NCBI GenBank assembly: GCA_905178155.1
Contig: CAJINV010000002.1
Location: 1,153,809-1,217,808 of the forward strand
DNA: 64,000 bases
Reading direction: 5' to 3'
Source: Amoebophrya sp. A120
Lineage: Eukaryota; Sar; Dinophyceae; Syndiniales; Amoebophryaceae
In this document: piece by piece, positions 11,455 to 22,056 of the stretch
Numbering within the stretch: position 1 is the stretch's first letter
How the letters are laid out: each line of letters starts with the position of its first letter
Program-made: the position numbers and the translations under genes
Notes under the pieces: generated by a model
Database searches by the model: none
Seen by the model: the letters and a program-made list of their open reading frames with translations, nothing else
What the model was told of the DNA's origin: nothing

Positions 11455-12075
11455 ATGCCTCCGGAGCCGGGATACACGCGGTTCGTGCCCAACCGCGGCA
11501 TGACCGTCGACGATGCCATGCACATATTTCTCTGTGTGCATGACAAACAACGAGTCTTCATCACCACGCTCAAGCCGGAAGACATTGATGAAGACGCGCC
11601 GGCGGACCTTGAGCTCGAGGACCAGAAGTACTGGATTCGTACCTTCTCCATGTACGACCAGAACTGCATCCCGGATTCCGCGGCGAAAATCTTGGACGAC
11701 CACACTTTTCAGAAACTGGTCGACCTCTTCTACGAGAGCGACGACCACCAACAGTCCGAGCAGGAGCCGACGGAGGAAAACGACAAGGATCCGGACAACG
11801 CGCCGGGAAGCCCACCCGCGGAACAGTACAATACTCCGGGTTCCAGCTCCAACAGCCCACCGGTCTTCCCGCCGGTCGGATCCACGCTCACCTTCGAGCA
11901 GTGCATGCAGATTTGGAAAATGATGAACGGAAACAAACCGCAGGGGAACAACAACAACACGAACGACGACAAGAAGTACGACCACCTCTTCAAAAAACAA
12001 CCGTGTACATACGTTGCGTTTAGTAGTTCTTCGTCCGCGCGCCGGTCTCACGGGACAGCAGCACTAGTGCCTTGA
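11455..12075 (+). CDS. Hypothetical acidic protein, 206 aa, only plus-strand gene
   Basis: Single uninterrupted exon with ATG in the context AAAACCATGCC. The N-terminal half (MPPEPGYTRFVPNRGMTVDD, RVFITTLKPEDIDED, KYWIRTFSMYDQNCIPDSAA) is globular-looking. The second half is Pro/Ser/Asn-rich with a poly-Asn/Asp stretch. No signal peptide or known motif. It is the only gene here with no intron and on the opposite strand. The last 15 or so codons lie on a 39-bp sequence that is repeated in the upstream intergenic DNA, so the present stop may be a recent addition. The minus-strand frame over the same interval is Val/Arg-rich and is a shadow. Confidence 0.7.
   Translation: MPPEPGYTRFVPNRGMTVDDAMHIFLCVHDKQRVFITTLKPEDIDEDAPADLELEDQKYWIRTFSMYDQNCIPDSAAKILDDHTFQKLVDLFYESDDHQQSEQEPTEENDKDPDNAPGSPPAEQYNTPGSSSNSPPVFPPVGSTLTFEQCMQIWKMMNGNKPQGNNNNTNDDKKYDHLFKKQPCTYVAFSSSSSARRSHGTAALVP
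12003..12041 (+). repeat. 39-bp direct repeat, copy 2 (coding)
   Basis: Second copy of the 10607-10645 repeat, here forming the C-terminus of the plus-strand gene (CTYVAFSSSSSARR). Confidence 0.8.
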
Positions 12076-12740
12076 TTTCGTGCAATCATATGTAGATTTG
12101 AAAAGGATTTAAGATTTGTCGTAGTTCTAAACAGGGGTCCTGTCTTTTTATCTGGGATTTTACGTTTTTTTTCCCTGACGGGTCGTGGAAATAACCATTG
12201 ACAACCTTATTTGCTTTTCTCATTCCACTCACGTCGCGTAGCAGGGTTTGCTTTTTGCGTTGGTCTTGGTTGTCTATATATTGCTGCTTTCCTGAAAGAG
12301 AAAACTTGGAATTGAGATGAAGCGGGATACTACAGAGCAAACAAAACCGGCGAGAGCGTCAGTTTCCTTAATGAAGCGTCTATTTGACAGACAGACATTT
12401 TATCGGGGTACAGGTGTTGGTGTTTATGTTTTGGGAACAACAAAAACTACTCTTGGTTGAATTTCTATGGTACAAGTGGACAAATTTTGGTGTGCTGATG
12501 CTGAATCGAAGTAATCAAAAGAATAGAATTGTAACTGTAGTACATGTCAAAATAAATACTGTAAAAGCTTAATATCGTAGCATAGTTTAGTGTAATGTTA
12601 AAGTTCAAAGTTTGAGACTGTCCTGCACTTTCGGAAGACTTTTTTTGCGCATCATGTGCTGCTAGTTGTAGTTTTTCGAAGATAAAAGAACCGTGAAATA
12701 GGACTAGAAAATACAAGAAACCTCCTCCACTTTTTGTTCC
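12076..12740. other. Convergent intergenic region
   Basis: A/T-rich spacer between the ends of the plus-strand gene and the EF-hand gene; no gene or repeat recognised. Confidence 0.6.
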
Positions 12741-15700
12741 TCACGCCGTGGCTTGCTGCTGCTGTTGTTCCAGCAGTTCCTCCACGCCCTTGTTGCCCCC
12801 AGACGCGGGCGACTTGTACTCACTCAACAGGTTGCTCAGCCGCTCCTTCCCGGCAATCTCGTCTGCCTCCAACGCCTGCATCTCCTTCAATTTCTTGTCC
12901 ATGCCGTAAGTGGGGATCTCGCCCAACAAGGCTTTCATCACCTCATCCAAATCCAGCTCCCCACTGCAGTCCCGGTCCATGTGGAAAAATATGCGCCTTC
13001 GCCTCTTCACCGCGGCGTGCGTAGACGGCCCCGGGGGCCAGTGGATCCCGCCGGCCAGGGCTTGCTGGAATTCCAAAGGCGTCACCTGCCCATCGCCGTT
13101 GGCATCCAAAGCGGAGAAGATGGCGTCGCGAACGGATTGCTCGTTGACAAAGTCGCCGAAATAGGCGCGGAGGTGTTCGCGGAGAGAGATCATCTCTTCC
13201 TCGATAGGAAGGCGCTTTTCGAGGATCACCGCGTCGCGGGTCAGCTGGTTCGCCACTATCATATGTAAAAACGTCCCCACCTCCCCATAGTCAAGTTGGA
13301 ACGTAGCAACACAAGTCCAGAAGTTTTGGGAGCCACGCATGACAAGTTGCAAAGTCGGTAATGTAGTTCATATTAGCAAGGACAGCTGCATCACAAGTCT
13401 ATCTGCTTATCCTGTTTGCAGCATTACAAATGCCAAAACACGACGATTGGAAGCGCCTCCCCTCCCTTGGGGACGCGCATTACAAATATTCCTGCAATTG
13501 CAAATCTGCATGACAGCTCTGGGATGCTGGGGACGTTTTTACACAAGATAGCCACTTCTGGATCCTCCTCGCCGATATCCTTGCCCTTGATGGCACCCAC
13601 GCGGCAAGAAAAGACCTGAAAGTTTATTTTAAAACGCATCGTACTAGTGGAAATCGCATTACAAATTTGCTCGGCATGACAAATAAAATTTGTAATGCGA
13701 ATTTTCCTTTAATAAGAAGATTTGTAAAAATGCATGACCGTGATGACTACTAAGTACGTACCTTCGGATGCTTCGCCCACAAATCTTGCTCCTTGTATCC
13801 GGGCTGTTGTGAGGTTTTGATCCACGCGCCGAAATTATCCGCTGATTTCAAAGTCCACTTGTTCAAATAAACCCTTTCCACGTGCCGTTGCGCATCCGTC
13901 GTCATCTTCTTCCGGCTGGCGTTATCGCGATTGCGGATATGGAAGCGTCAGGTTTGAAATCGTCAAAGTTGAAATAGTTTGTCATGCATAAAGTGCAGCC
14001 CTCAAAGTGCCTGTCTTGCAGAGTAGGCAATTGAGGCAGATTGTAAGCCTATTGAGGGGTAGAAACTGAGCTGCTAAAGTAGCATGACAAAAGGCGTCTT
14101 TCTTACCCAAACAGCATGACAAACTGGATTCCGGCCGTACCTAGATTTGTCATGCGCCACTTGGGAACTGGGTCACAACTTTCATCCATTTTATGCATTA
14201 CAAGTTTTTTCAACTTTGTCGATTTCAATCCTGACACACCCATATCGGAGCAAGTTGTTGTACGCCTGACGCATGGAATACCGCTTTTTTCCGTCCTTCC
14301 CAATAATGTAGCACTCCTCGTCGGTAAAAGTGACTTTGTTAATCCTTTGCATGAAGTCCCGCTCCTTGTGATCGTCCTTGAACTCCCGAACCTTCTCCTG
14401 CACCTCGTAGGGGTCAATTCCCAAAACCTCGGCAAATTCTTCGAACGATAAATCCCCCGACCCATCGGTGTCCAGAATCCGGAGCAAATTCGCCCTCCTC
14501 TCTATCCTGAGCAAAAACGTCCCCACACCAGAGTCAAGATGAGGATTTTGCAACACAAACGTAGAAGTTTTGGGACTCATGCATCACAAGTTCAAGCCCG
14601 TACTGTAGTGCAGGTTAGCAAGGGCTAACGCATCACAAATCCATCTGCTTATCCTGGTTACAGCATTACAAATGCCAAAACACGACTAGAGATTCCGCTC
14701 ATGGAGATGCGCATTACAAATGTGCCTGTCAGTGCAAATCTGCATGACAACTCTGGGGTGGGGACGTTTTTACACATGATACTCTCCGCGTTCAAGTGGG
14801 AATTGGTCGCGTCCGGGTAGTATGCTCTGCAAAAGTATCGTACTCGTAGTTGTAATCGCAATCATGCATTACAAATCTCCCTCTGAAGCCAAATCCGCAT
14901 TACAAATTCCATCTTTCATGCTGAGGGAATTTGTCATGCGATTTATACTAGTACGATGCTTTTGCATTTCATAGGTAGTGCATGCGCTGCAACCCGTGCT
15001 GAAATTCGTCCATGGAAACAGAATTGGACCGGTCGAGATCGTATGCATTACAAATATCCACCCTGGACGATGTCTGGAAGGATGTAAGAACTTGTGATGC
15101 TATATTTGGATACCACAAAGATCTGTATTGCATGAACAGCAAAAGAGGTCCAATGTTTCTTGCCACGGCCACAGGGCATTTCAATTTCTCATGCCGTATA
15201 GGCAACATCAGGAAGACCTCACATCAACATCTGTGGTGCTAGAGCATGCATCACAGACGTCAGGAGGCATGCAAAATGTGCATGACAAACCTTGCATCCT
15301 TCCAGACATGATCCAGGGATATTTGCATTTCATAGATCGAGCTTCAGGTAGAATTTGTACCACCAGCTCGTATCCGGCGCCCCCTCCGCGCCGCGGAGAA
15401 GTTTCCCGAATTTGTGAGCCAACCAGGCGCGGAAGTAGAGGAGTTCGTCCCCATCCGGGACTAGGTTGTACCGCCGCATCGAGTCCTTCACCTGCCCGTC
15501 GAAATACGTCACCCAGTGCACGGTCACATTCGCCCGTTGCTTCGGGGTCAGCCCAGCCACCGGCTGCTTCCAAATTGGCATCCGGCAGGTGTCCTGAAAC
15601 GGCGCATCGAGCCAAATGCAGGCACCGGCGCAGTAGACAATTTGGTTCTGCTATCCCACGAAAAAAGTGTTACAGTTACACATTTGCTGTACCTTCAGCA

Positions 15701-16392
15701 TCACAAGTTTCCCCTGCATGACAGAGAAAACTTGCAATGCAAAGATCATAAGGGAAAACAGGAAGGAAACGAGGCTCCAAAGCATTTCCTGCATGAGAAA
15801 AGTTGTCTGTGTTGCCGGTCTTGCAAGACAATGTGTAACTGTAACACTTTTTTCTTCCCATATCTGCCGGAGGTTCGACCCGGTTAGCAACGAGTGGACG
15901 GAGAGTTCTATCCTGCGCAAAAACGTCCGTACGACCCCATAGTCAAGATCTTGGGAACTTAGCAACACAAATCTGGAAGTTTTGGGAGCTACGCATGACA
16001 AGTTCTTGCAGTCCCTAGTGTGGAAGTGCAGGCTCCGTTCGTAAGGTGGACTATAGCTGCCGCATCACAAATCCATCTGCTCATCCTGTTTCCAGCATTA
16101 CAAATTCCAAAACACGAGGACTACAAATGCTTCTCATGGGGACTCGCATAATTACAAATGTTTCTGTAGATGCAAATCTGCATGACAACTCTGGGGTCGT
16201 GGGGACGATTTTGCTCAGGATAAGTTCCCGCTGCACTTTCAATTCCGGCGCGGTCACGAGGAACGCGGTGCCGACAGCCGGGTCCGGGTCGATTTTCACA
16301 TTTTGCAGTAAGTCGTCAAGGTTTTTCGTCTCGCGGACAAAATTTCCGAAGAACGACTGGTCGTCCCGAGTAATGGACGGAAATTTACCCAT
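12741..16392 (-). CDS. Four-EF-hand calcium-binding protein, 539 aa
   Basis: Nine exons: 16392-16223, 15908-15863, 15651-15335, 15041-14974, 14820-14782, 14502-14245, 13937-13762, 13615-13551, 13256-12741. Removing seven introners (each with one 5-nt flank copy) and one GT-AG intron gives exactly 540 codons. EF-hand loops: DLDRSNSVSMDE (about residue 174, rebuilt across an introner), DTDGSGDLSFEE (about 215), DANGDGQVTPLE (416) and DRDCSGELDLDE (459). Each has acidic residues at positions 1, 3 and 12. The region before EF1 (VYCAGACIWLDAPFQ, WVTYFDGQVKDSMRRYN, WLAHKFGKLL) and between EF2 and EF3 is unassigned. The protein ends in poly-Gln. No signal peptide. Likely a calcium sensor or regulatory subunit; specific orthologue not recognised. 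Confidence 0.92.
13257..13550 (-). mobile_element. Introner, family F
   Basis: 294 bp; TATCTTGTGTAAAAACGTCCCC at one end (first 20 nt shown in part), GGGGACGTTTTTACATATGATA-like at the other. Exact TSD GTGGC. Confidence 0.9.
13616..13761 (-). other. GT-AG intron with introner family A remnant
   Basis: Starts GTACGTACTTAG and ends AAACTTTCAG on the coding strand, so it is canonical. The interior holds GCATTACAAATT, CATGACAAATAAAATTTG and TAGTACGATGCG in the order found in family A introners. Confidence 0.7.
13938..14244 (-). mobile_element. Introner, family E
   Basis: 307 bp; GTGTCAGGATTGAAATCGAC-type ends. TSD TCCGA/TCCGC (one mismatch). Confidence 0.9.
14503..14781 (-). mobile_element. Introner, family F
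   Basis: 279 bp, exact TSD GAGAG. Interior closely matches the copies at 13257-13550 and 15909-16222. Confidence 0.92.
14821..14973 (-). mobile_element. Introner, family A
   Basis: 153 bp with GCAAAAGCATCGTACTAGTA and TACGATACTTTTGCAGAGC ends; exact TSD CTACC. Confidence 0.93.
15042..15334 (-). mobile_element. Introner, family C
   Basis: 293 bp, exact TSD CGATC. It interrupts the first EF-hand loop at its first residues; excision gives KLDLDRSNSVSMDEF. Confidence 0.95.
15652..15862 (-). mobile_element. Introner, family G
   Basis: 211 bp; ends TATGGGAAGAAAAAAGTGTT and AACACTTTTTTCGTGGGATA; exact TSD GCAGA. Confidence 0.93.
15909..16222 (-). mobile_element. Introner, family F
   Basis: 314 bp, exact TSD GAACT; third family F copy in this gene. 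Confidence 0.93.
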
Positions 16393-17622
16393 TTTTTATA
16401 TTATAGTTTCCTGATGTGCTGTTTAGTGTACAGTAGTCTTTTACTTAACGTCGCCGAATGAGTAAATACCCAAAAGGTCGTCGTCGTGTGTAGTAGTCGT
16501 GTTTCTGATTTTGTCGCCTACTACTTTCTTATGGGGGTCGTGTTCTTCTTCGTCTTGGGTAGAGAAATTGAGAGCCTGTTTCATGTTTCTTCATCCATTT
16601 TTAACGTTTTGGAAAAGCAAAAATGCCAACAAGCTGCAACGAACGATGAACAAGGCGAAGAGAAACCACGGCACAAGTACCGTAACTACAGCACAGAACG
16701 ACAACGAGGTGGGAAATGAAGGACGAAAAGGACGATAAGCACGACTTTTTGCACGAAAATGGAACCTGTAAAACAACGAGGGAGAGTATTTTATACTCGA
16801 TAATTTGCACGACTAAACAGATTTTGTTTTATCACACAGCGCAATTATTTTGTATCTGTATGGGTTCCTCAACCGAAACTTCTTTAGAAGGTTTCTCTTG
16901 TTTCTCTTTTATATTCAGCATGTGTGGCTTCATTATTCTCGTCCTGAAGCAGGAACGATAACGATTACACGTCAGACTCAGATCATATCACCAGGGGCTA
17001 CTTACGACCGATTTCTTTCTCCTGTTGAAAAAGACTGCGTTTGCGTTTTTTATTTCATTTCCTATCAATTGTTCAGAAGAGGTAGTATCAATCATGGAGG
17101 ACTAGGCTCAGCGAGGAACACTCTAAATTCAATCTACGATGCTGCAAATTCTTGCAGCTAGTCTCGGCCTTGCACGTATCTTCGTCTACTTCCATGGACA
17201 GTTCGTGGTCTTGCTTGTTCATTTCCGACACAAGTAGAACTAGAAGACACAATAACTTCCTAGAAGCTCACCCAATCGGAAAGCAGTGCGCATTACAGCT
17301 CTGGTATGTAGTGTCCAAAAATCTTCTTCGCAAGAAGATATATGGTTGTCTGTTGAGTACTAGAAACTATGCGTGCTGGTGAAGAAATAAGAAGCGCCGC
17401 GTATTATATCGCTCTCCTCATGTCTTTTCAACGTTATGTATGTTGCAGTCAAGATGATCTGTTGTAGTTCTTTGTCATAATTCTAGAAACACTATCTTAC
17501 AGGTAGGACGGCTCATCTTCTTCTTCACATTCAGCACAGTGCAAAAAGTGCTCTTGATCTTCAAAATGTTCTTGCGTTGGGAACGTCAACGTCGTGTGAT
17601 CAGGCGTAAGTTAAGTGCGATG
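16393..17622. other. Intergenic between EF-hand gene and Cys-rich gene 1
   Basis: No gene seen. From about 17020 on, the sequence matches the DNA upstream of 22312 (shared blocks such as GCAAATTCTTGCAGCTAGTC and GCGTGCTGGTGAAGAAATA), which marks the first unit of a segmental duplication. Confidence 0.6.
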
Positions 17623-19342
17623 TCAATGCCAATAAGTTGGCGGCCCCGCATTTTCATCCGGAGTTGTCGTCCAACCATGCTGCAAGCCAATTAGCTCCGG
17701 CCTAGAGCATATGCGAGTGCACAACTCGCCCTCCCTCTCATTTGCGTAGCATGAACAGGAGCAATACAAACATCGGAACCTGTGGAGCATCTGTGGAGCG
17801 TTTGCATGACAAATTCATGCGCGTAAGCAAAAGCAATGTAGTACTGCTTGGGCTTCCGGAATCTGTCATGCAAACAGTACGACAAAGGCAAAGCAGTGCC
17901 AGCGCTTGGATTTGGTAGGTATTTTGCGTGACAAATGAGTGGAACAAGGGAGATGAATTGTGCGCTCTCATAAAACTTTCCCCGCTAATATCCCGACGGC
18001 CGCGGTGGAAGAGGTTGCCCACGATCCCACGTGGTGCCCCACTACCAGTTGCACTACCTGTACCTTCGCGGGCGTTAGTCGTCTCCTGCGCCAGACCACC
18101 TATGGGTTTATCGTCCATCTGCAAATTATTAATCAGCTGGTCGCTATTTGCAATCCTTTCTGCAATACTTTTCCCTAACGCAACCCGGTGCCCTTGTGCG
18201 GCCGCTACTCCCAGAGAAAAGCAGCAACAAATACCGGCTGCTTGCGTCGTCGCGATCTGGCACGGTGCACAGCAAGCGCAGCAGAGGAGCTTGTCTGCGC
18301 CGCAACAAACTGCCGGGACGGTCGGGGCCACGGCGGATGAACTTGTTCCCATCTGGCAGAGCGTCACGCCCAGATGTGGGTTGCAGCAAAACTGCGCACA
18401 AGGCAGACCTGCGGGCCCGAAATTGTTCGCACAGCACGTCGGGTCTGCGGCGGGTAAAACGAAGTTGTAGCACGCACTCTGCAAGGTGTGTCCAGCGGCG
18501 CAATTCGACACCGTGTTGACCCCGCAGAGGACTTTTGATTTTCTCCGCATCTCCCGCTCGTGGCTGTCCAAACCAGGAATGCAAAGGACCTTCACCATCT
18601 ATGGATGTGTCAGGATCGAAATCGGCAAAGTTGAAAGTGAAACAGTGAAACAGTTTGTCATGCATATAATGCAACGTTGAAAAATTTGAATTTGTCTCTA
18701 TTGCGGAGGACGCACACGCAAGGCGGGAGGCGCCAGATTATAGGCCTGCTGAGGGGTAGAAATAGAGCTGCTGAAGTAGCATGACCAAAGGCGTCGTCTT
18801 TACCCAAACAGCATGACAAACTGGATTTAGGCTCTACCTAAATTTGTCATGCGCCACTTGAAATCTGGATCTGGGCTTCATCAACTGGCATCCATTTTAT
18901 GCATGGCAAATCATTTCAACTTACTCTGTCGAAGATTTCGAACCTGACAGATCCATAAGCCCGCCTGTACAGTGCGACACGCGACGTGTTTCGAATGTGA
19001 AGCCACGGATATGATATCCTCGGCGAGGTTATCGCAGCAGTTCTCGCAGCAGGCTCTGAGTCCGTTTTGAAGCAACGTGCGCCTGGATGGTTTATTGCCG
19101 ATAGGCATATCGACAATATCCATATCATGCTGCTGCGGTGGAGCTCCTGTATCGGTAGCGGCGAGAACCGTCGGAACGAAGTGTTCTTGAAGTTCAGAAA
19201 GTCCTCCGAACAGGAAAACTACCGGTAATAGTGTCCCTGCGAAAATGGAGGAGGAGCCGCGACCTCGAAGGGCGGTTGTTGGAGCTGCGCCCACGCTCCT
19301 CGTCCTCTCGAAGCTCTTTCCCGTCATCTTCCGACTCGTCAT
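17623..19342 (-). CDS. Cys-rich membrane/secreted protein, paralogue 1, 362 aa
   Basis: Exons 19342-18958, 18599-17973 and 17709-17623; with two introners and 5 nt each removed the length is a multiple of three. The N-terminus is MTSRKMTGKSFERT, followed near residue 32 by a hydrophobic segment (SSIFAGTLLPVVFLFGG) that should be a signal peptide or signal anchor. The body is very rich in Cys pairs (ACCENCCDNLAED, VCCGADKLLCCACCAPCQ, ICCCFSLGVAAAQGHRV). It ends PPTYWH. Paralogue of the gene at 22313-23735. Against that copy it has lost about seven residues (CCLYAFLEM region) exactly where a family E introner sits. No family recognised; the Cys pattern suggests disulphide-rich extracellular or surface protein. 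Confidence 0.8.
17710..17972 (-). mobile_element. Introner, family D
   Basis: 263 bp, same insertion site as in paralogue 2 (22394-22662). Flanks AGTTT/TGCTC; the right flank has diverged, frame kept. Confidence 0.85.
18600..18957 (-). mobile_element. Introner, family E
   Basis: 358 bp, family E ends. Flanks GGGCT/GATGG do not match; paralogue 2 has no intron here and keeps a single GATGG, so the left flank was probably deleted. Confidence 0.8.
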
Positions 19343-19877
19343 TTTAAAAATCACGCCGCAGATTATAAATATGCAAAAAACCGCCGCGCGTGGGTAGGAA
19401 TACTTAATTTTGATTTTACACTTTTTAATGTCTACTTCAAGGATAATCGATATCGAAATCGCTTCCCAAAATCGTGGTGCGAAAAATCTCTCACAAAAAT
19501 CCTAGATCTCGCGACGTCAAGCTAAGATTGCGATTATGATTACTTTTACTATGGTGTCGAAAATGAAATCTTACAATTGATAAGTGGTTTTGTTTTTCTT
19601 TTTTTCAAACCCGTAATAGAGTTAGAAGCAAAAAAAAAAAGATAGGATAGAGGCAAGTCAGCGGAAAAGAAGCCGCGGTCTTCCTCTTCAATAAAACTGT
19701 GTACAATAAAATATAAATAAGCCCGATATTACGATAGAAGCACGCAGCGTCTCCTCGATGAAGCCGTTTATTTTTTCTCAGTTGTGCACTTACTAGATGA
19801 TGATGATCGGGGCCTACTGGTCGGTTTATTTGGGATGATCTTCTTGCTGGGAACCATAGTATCGATCCAGGTTTATT

Positions 19878-21009
19878 AATTTAAGCAGCTGCGCTGCGTG
19901 GGCGACAGAGTCGCAAGCCCTACTTTTGTTCCCCGGCTTTTTTTTCATGCCGCCCGCCGCCGGCCAATGCGCTCACTCTAACTAGCTTTCCGGCACGGCA
20001 CAAATGCCCGCCCGGGCGACCGAAGTGATGCGAAACAGGCCTCGGGGCCCAGTGAGATTGTCTCGGTTCCTATTACAGGTTTTCCCGCTTCCCGTCTCGG
20101 GCCCCAGTGAGGTCTCTACACCGCACAGGCTCCGGGGCCCAGCGCGACGGGTTGACTGTGGCTCTAGGCAGGTCGCGGCCTGCTACCAGCTACCACCCCC
20201 TCACTGGCTCACTCTCGACACCCCGGCCGCCACGCCACGCGGCTGCGGGCTGGGTGATGATTTCATGCGCGGCGTGTTTTAGGTGCGAATTAATAGCCGT
20301 CGGGGCTTGTGGGTACGTAGCTTGCAAAACCAGCAAGGCGCTCGCACCTGCAACCAGCCCCCAGCCAGCCTGTACGCGTGAGGCCTGGCGCCCTGCTTTG
20401 TTTGCAAGGCACGCTGTCGGACTCGGTCTGTGTGTATGTATCTATTGGCTGCAACGTGATGAAGCCCGGGCTTCTATTGACAAACCCCCCCACAGGGGCC
20501 CCGACGTGCAAGGCCCGGGCCTCTGTTGACAAACCTCGCTCCCAGCGAATTCGAATGCAGCGGGCACATGCTAAACGAAAGCAAGAGGAAGTAGGGCAAC
20601 AACATCCAGAGCCAGCCTAGTATCGTTTCAGGGCAGGGCTTTTATATGCCTTCTGCAAGTGCTGCTCTGGCACTGGCTCTTTATTTTCTTTGTGTGAAGT
20701 CCCAAAGCCACGTCTTGCCGCCTTGTTTTGCTTGCGTGATAACAATTGGCCTGCCGTGTCTCTTTGTTTTGTTGCTCTATCAATCCCGATGGTGCGACGT
20801 TTTGCAGCCTCCTGCGTATTACATAAACGAACCATAAGCACCAACGGCGTGTGGTGTGTCGGCCCGGGGTCCCTCGGGCTCACCCAAGCGGCGCCGGGGC
20901 CGGGCCAGTTCATAGGACCTATTCCGGGACAGCCCGCCGGCGGATAAGCCGGGGGGGGGCCCCCCCCGGCTTATCCGCCGCGGGGGCGGATAAGGATTTC
21001 ATTGTTACC
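19878..21009. mobile_element. 1.1 kb GC-rich insertion flanked by an 85-bp direct repeat
   Basis: The flank TACTAGATG...ATCGATCCAG occurs at about 19793-19877 and again at 21010-21095, but only once in duplication unit 2 (24190-24256). GC content jumps inside, ending in a G9/C8 palindrome. No transposase frame seen. Confidence 0.55.
20938..20980. repeat. Perfect-arm palindrome with G9/C8 centre
   Basis: Arms CGGCGGATAAGCC and GGCTTATCCGCCG surround nine G followed by eight C. A further half-copy (GCGGATAAGG) follows at 20987. Could form a strong hairpin. Confidence 0.95.
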
Positions 21010-21641
21010 CCACTCTTACTAGATGATCGGGGCCTACTAGTCGGTTTATTTGGGATCTTCTTGCTGGGAACCATAGTACTATCGATCCAGTGTAGATCTG
21101 CTTGTGGTCCTACTTCTCCTTCCTTGTTTTGTACTAGCCCGTAGTGTACGTGTACGATAGCGATGCTGTAGTTGTGATGTGCGTGCCTAAAGATAAAAAT
21201 AGCACGATGGATGATCTTCCGATAGATCACGATCATGCTCATGCTCATTTATTTCTGTTGAAAACGACTGCGTTGTGATTTCCTATCATCATCAATTCAG
21301 GAGAGTTAGAAGTACTATCAGTGCTAGTAGACTACGCACAGCGAGGAACAACTACACTTCAAATTCCATCACAATTTTCTATGGAGCTGCAAATTCTTGC
21401 AGCTAGTCTCGGTGTTGCACGTATCTTCGTCTTCCACGACCACGGACACATCGTGGTGGTCTTGATTGTTCATTTCCGACGCAAGTAGAACCAGAAGACA
21501 CGACTTTTTCCTAAAAGCTCACCAACATGAGAGAAGTGCGCAACATCACAGCTTTGGTATGTAGTTTTCAAAAATCTTCCCGGGAAGACATATTATGATG
21601 GTCTGTTGAGAAGAAACTTTGCGTGCTGGTGAAGAAATACA

Positions 21642-22056
21642 TACATACACGCTCCACGCGACTCTACGAGAGGTTTGTGGCGCTCTAAATTTGATCCTGT
21701 CACCTGGAAAGCGATCCACTCAACGGCGTACGAGCGAGCAAGAGTGTGAAGTAACCCTCTGTATTCGTGATTTGGCCGAACATCTCAAGAGGTGAACAAG
21801 GATCCGGGAGGTGCCTGGCCACCCTGCTGGGGGGGGCGTCTTAGAGCGCACCGGCGAGCTCTTATTCCAATGTTCCTGGTGGCAGCATCAATGCGTCTTC
21901 GCTACGAGCGTCGTGTTGATTGATTTTACCACGGTCTTTCGATGTCGGCGACGGGCTACGAGCCTTGTGTCGCGTTCATCGCGCATCCTGCACTCTAGCG
22001 GATGCTGCTGCCTTCTTACAGGAGCTGTGTGCAAAAATATATAAACTGACTGGCTG
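21642..22056. mobile_element. About 0.4 kb insertion flanked by CTGGTGAAGAAATA repeats
   Basis: Unit 1 has CTGGTGAAGAAATA once (near 17377). Unit 2 has it at both ends of about 400 bp of unrelated sequence, as if the insertion duplicated its target. Confidence 0.5.

Larger units (their letters stand above)
17020..21240. repeat. Segmental duplication, unit 1
   Basis: Contains a 3' flank, Cys-rich gene 1 and a 5' flank, in the same order as unit 2 (about 21250-24380). Non-coding flanks match in long blocks with small indels. Unit 1 carries an extra 1.1 kb insertion at 19878-21009. Confidence 0.8.

Noticed and set aside
11332-12051. 239-aa minus-strand frame opposite the plus-strand gene
   Set aside because: Val/Arg/Leu-rich antisense composition; the plus-strand frame has normal protein character and a good start context.
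20004-20947. Several GC-rich frames in the 1.1 kb insertion
   Set aside because: Open in multiple frames, no start context, no motifs; explained by high GC.
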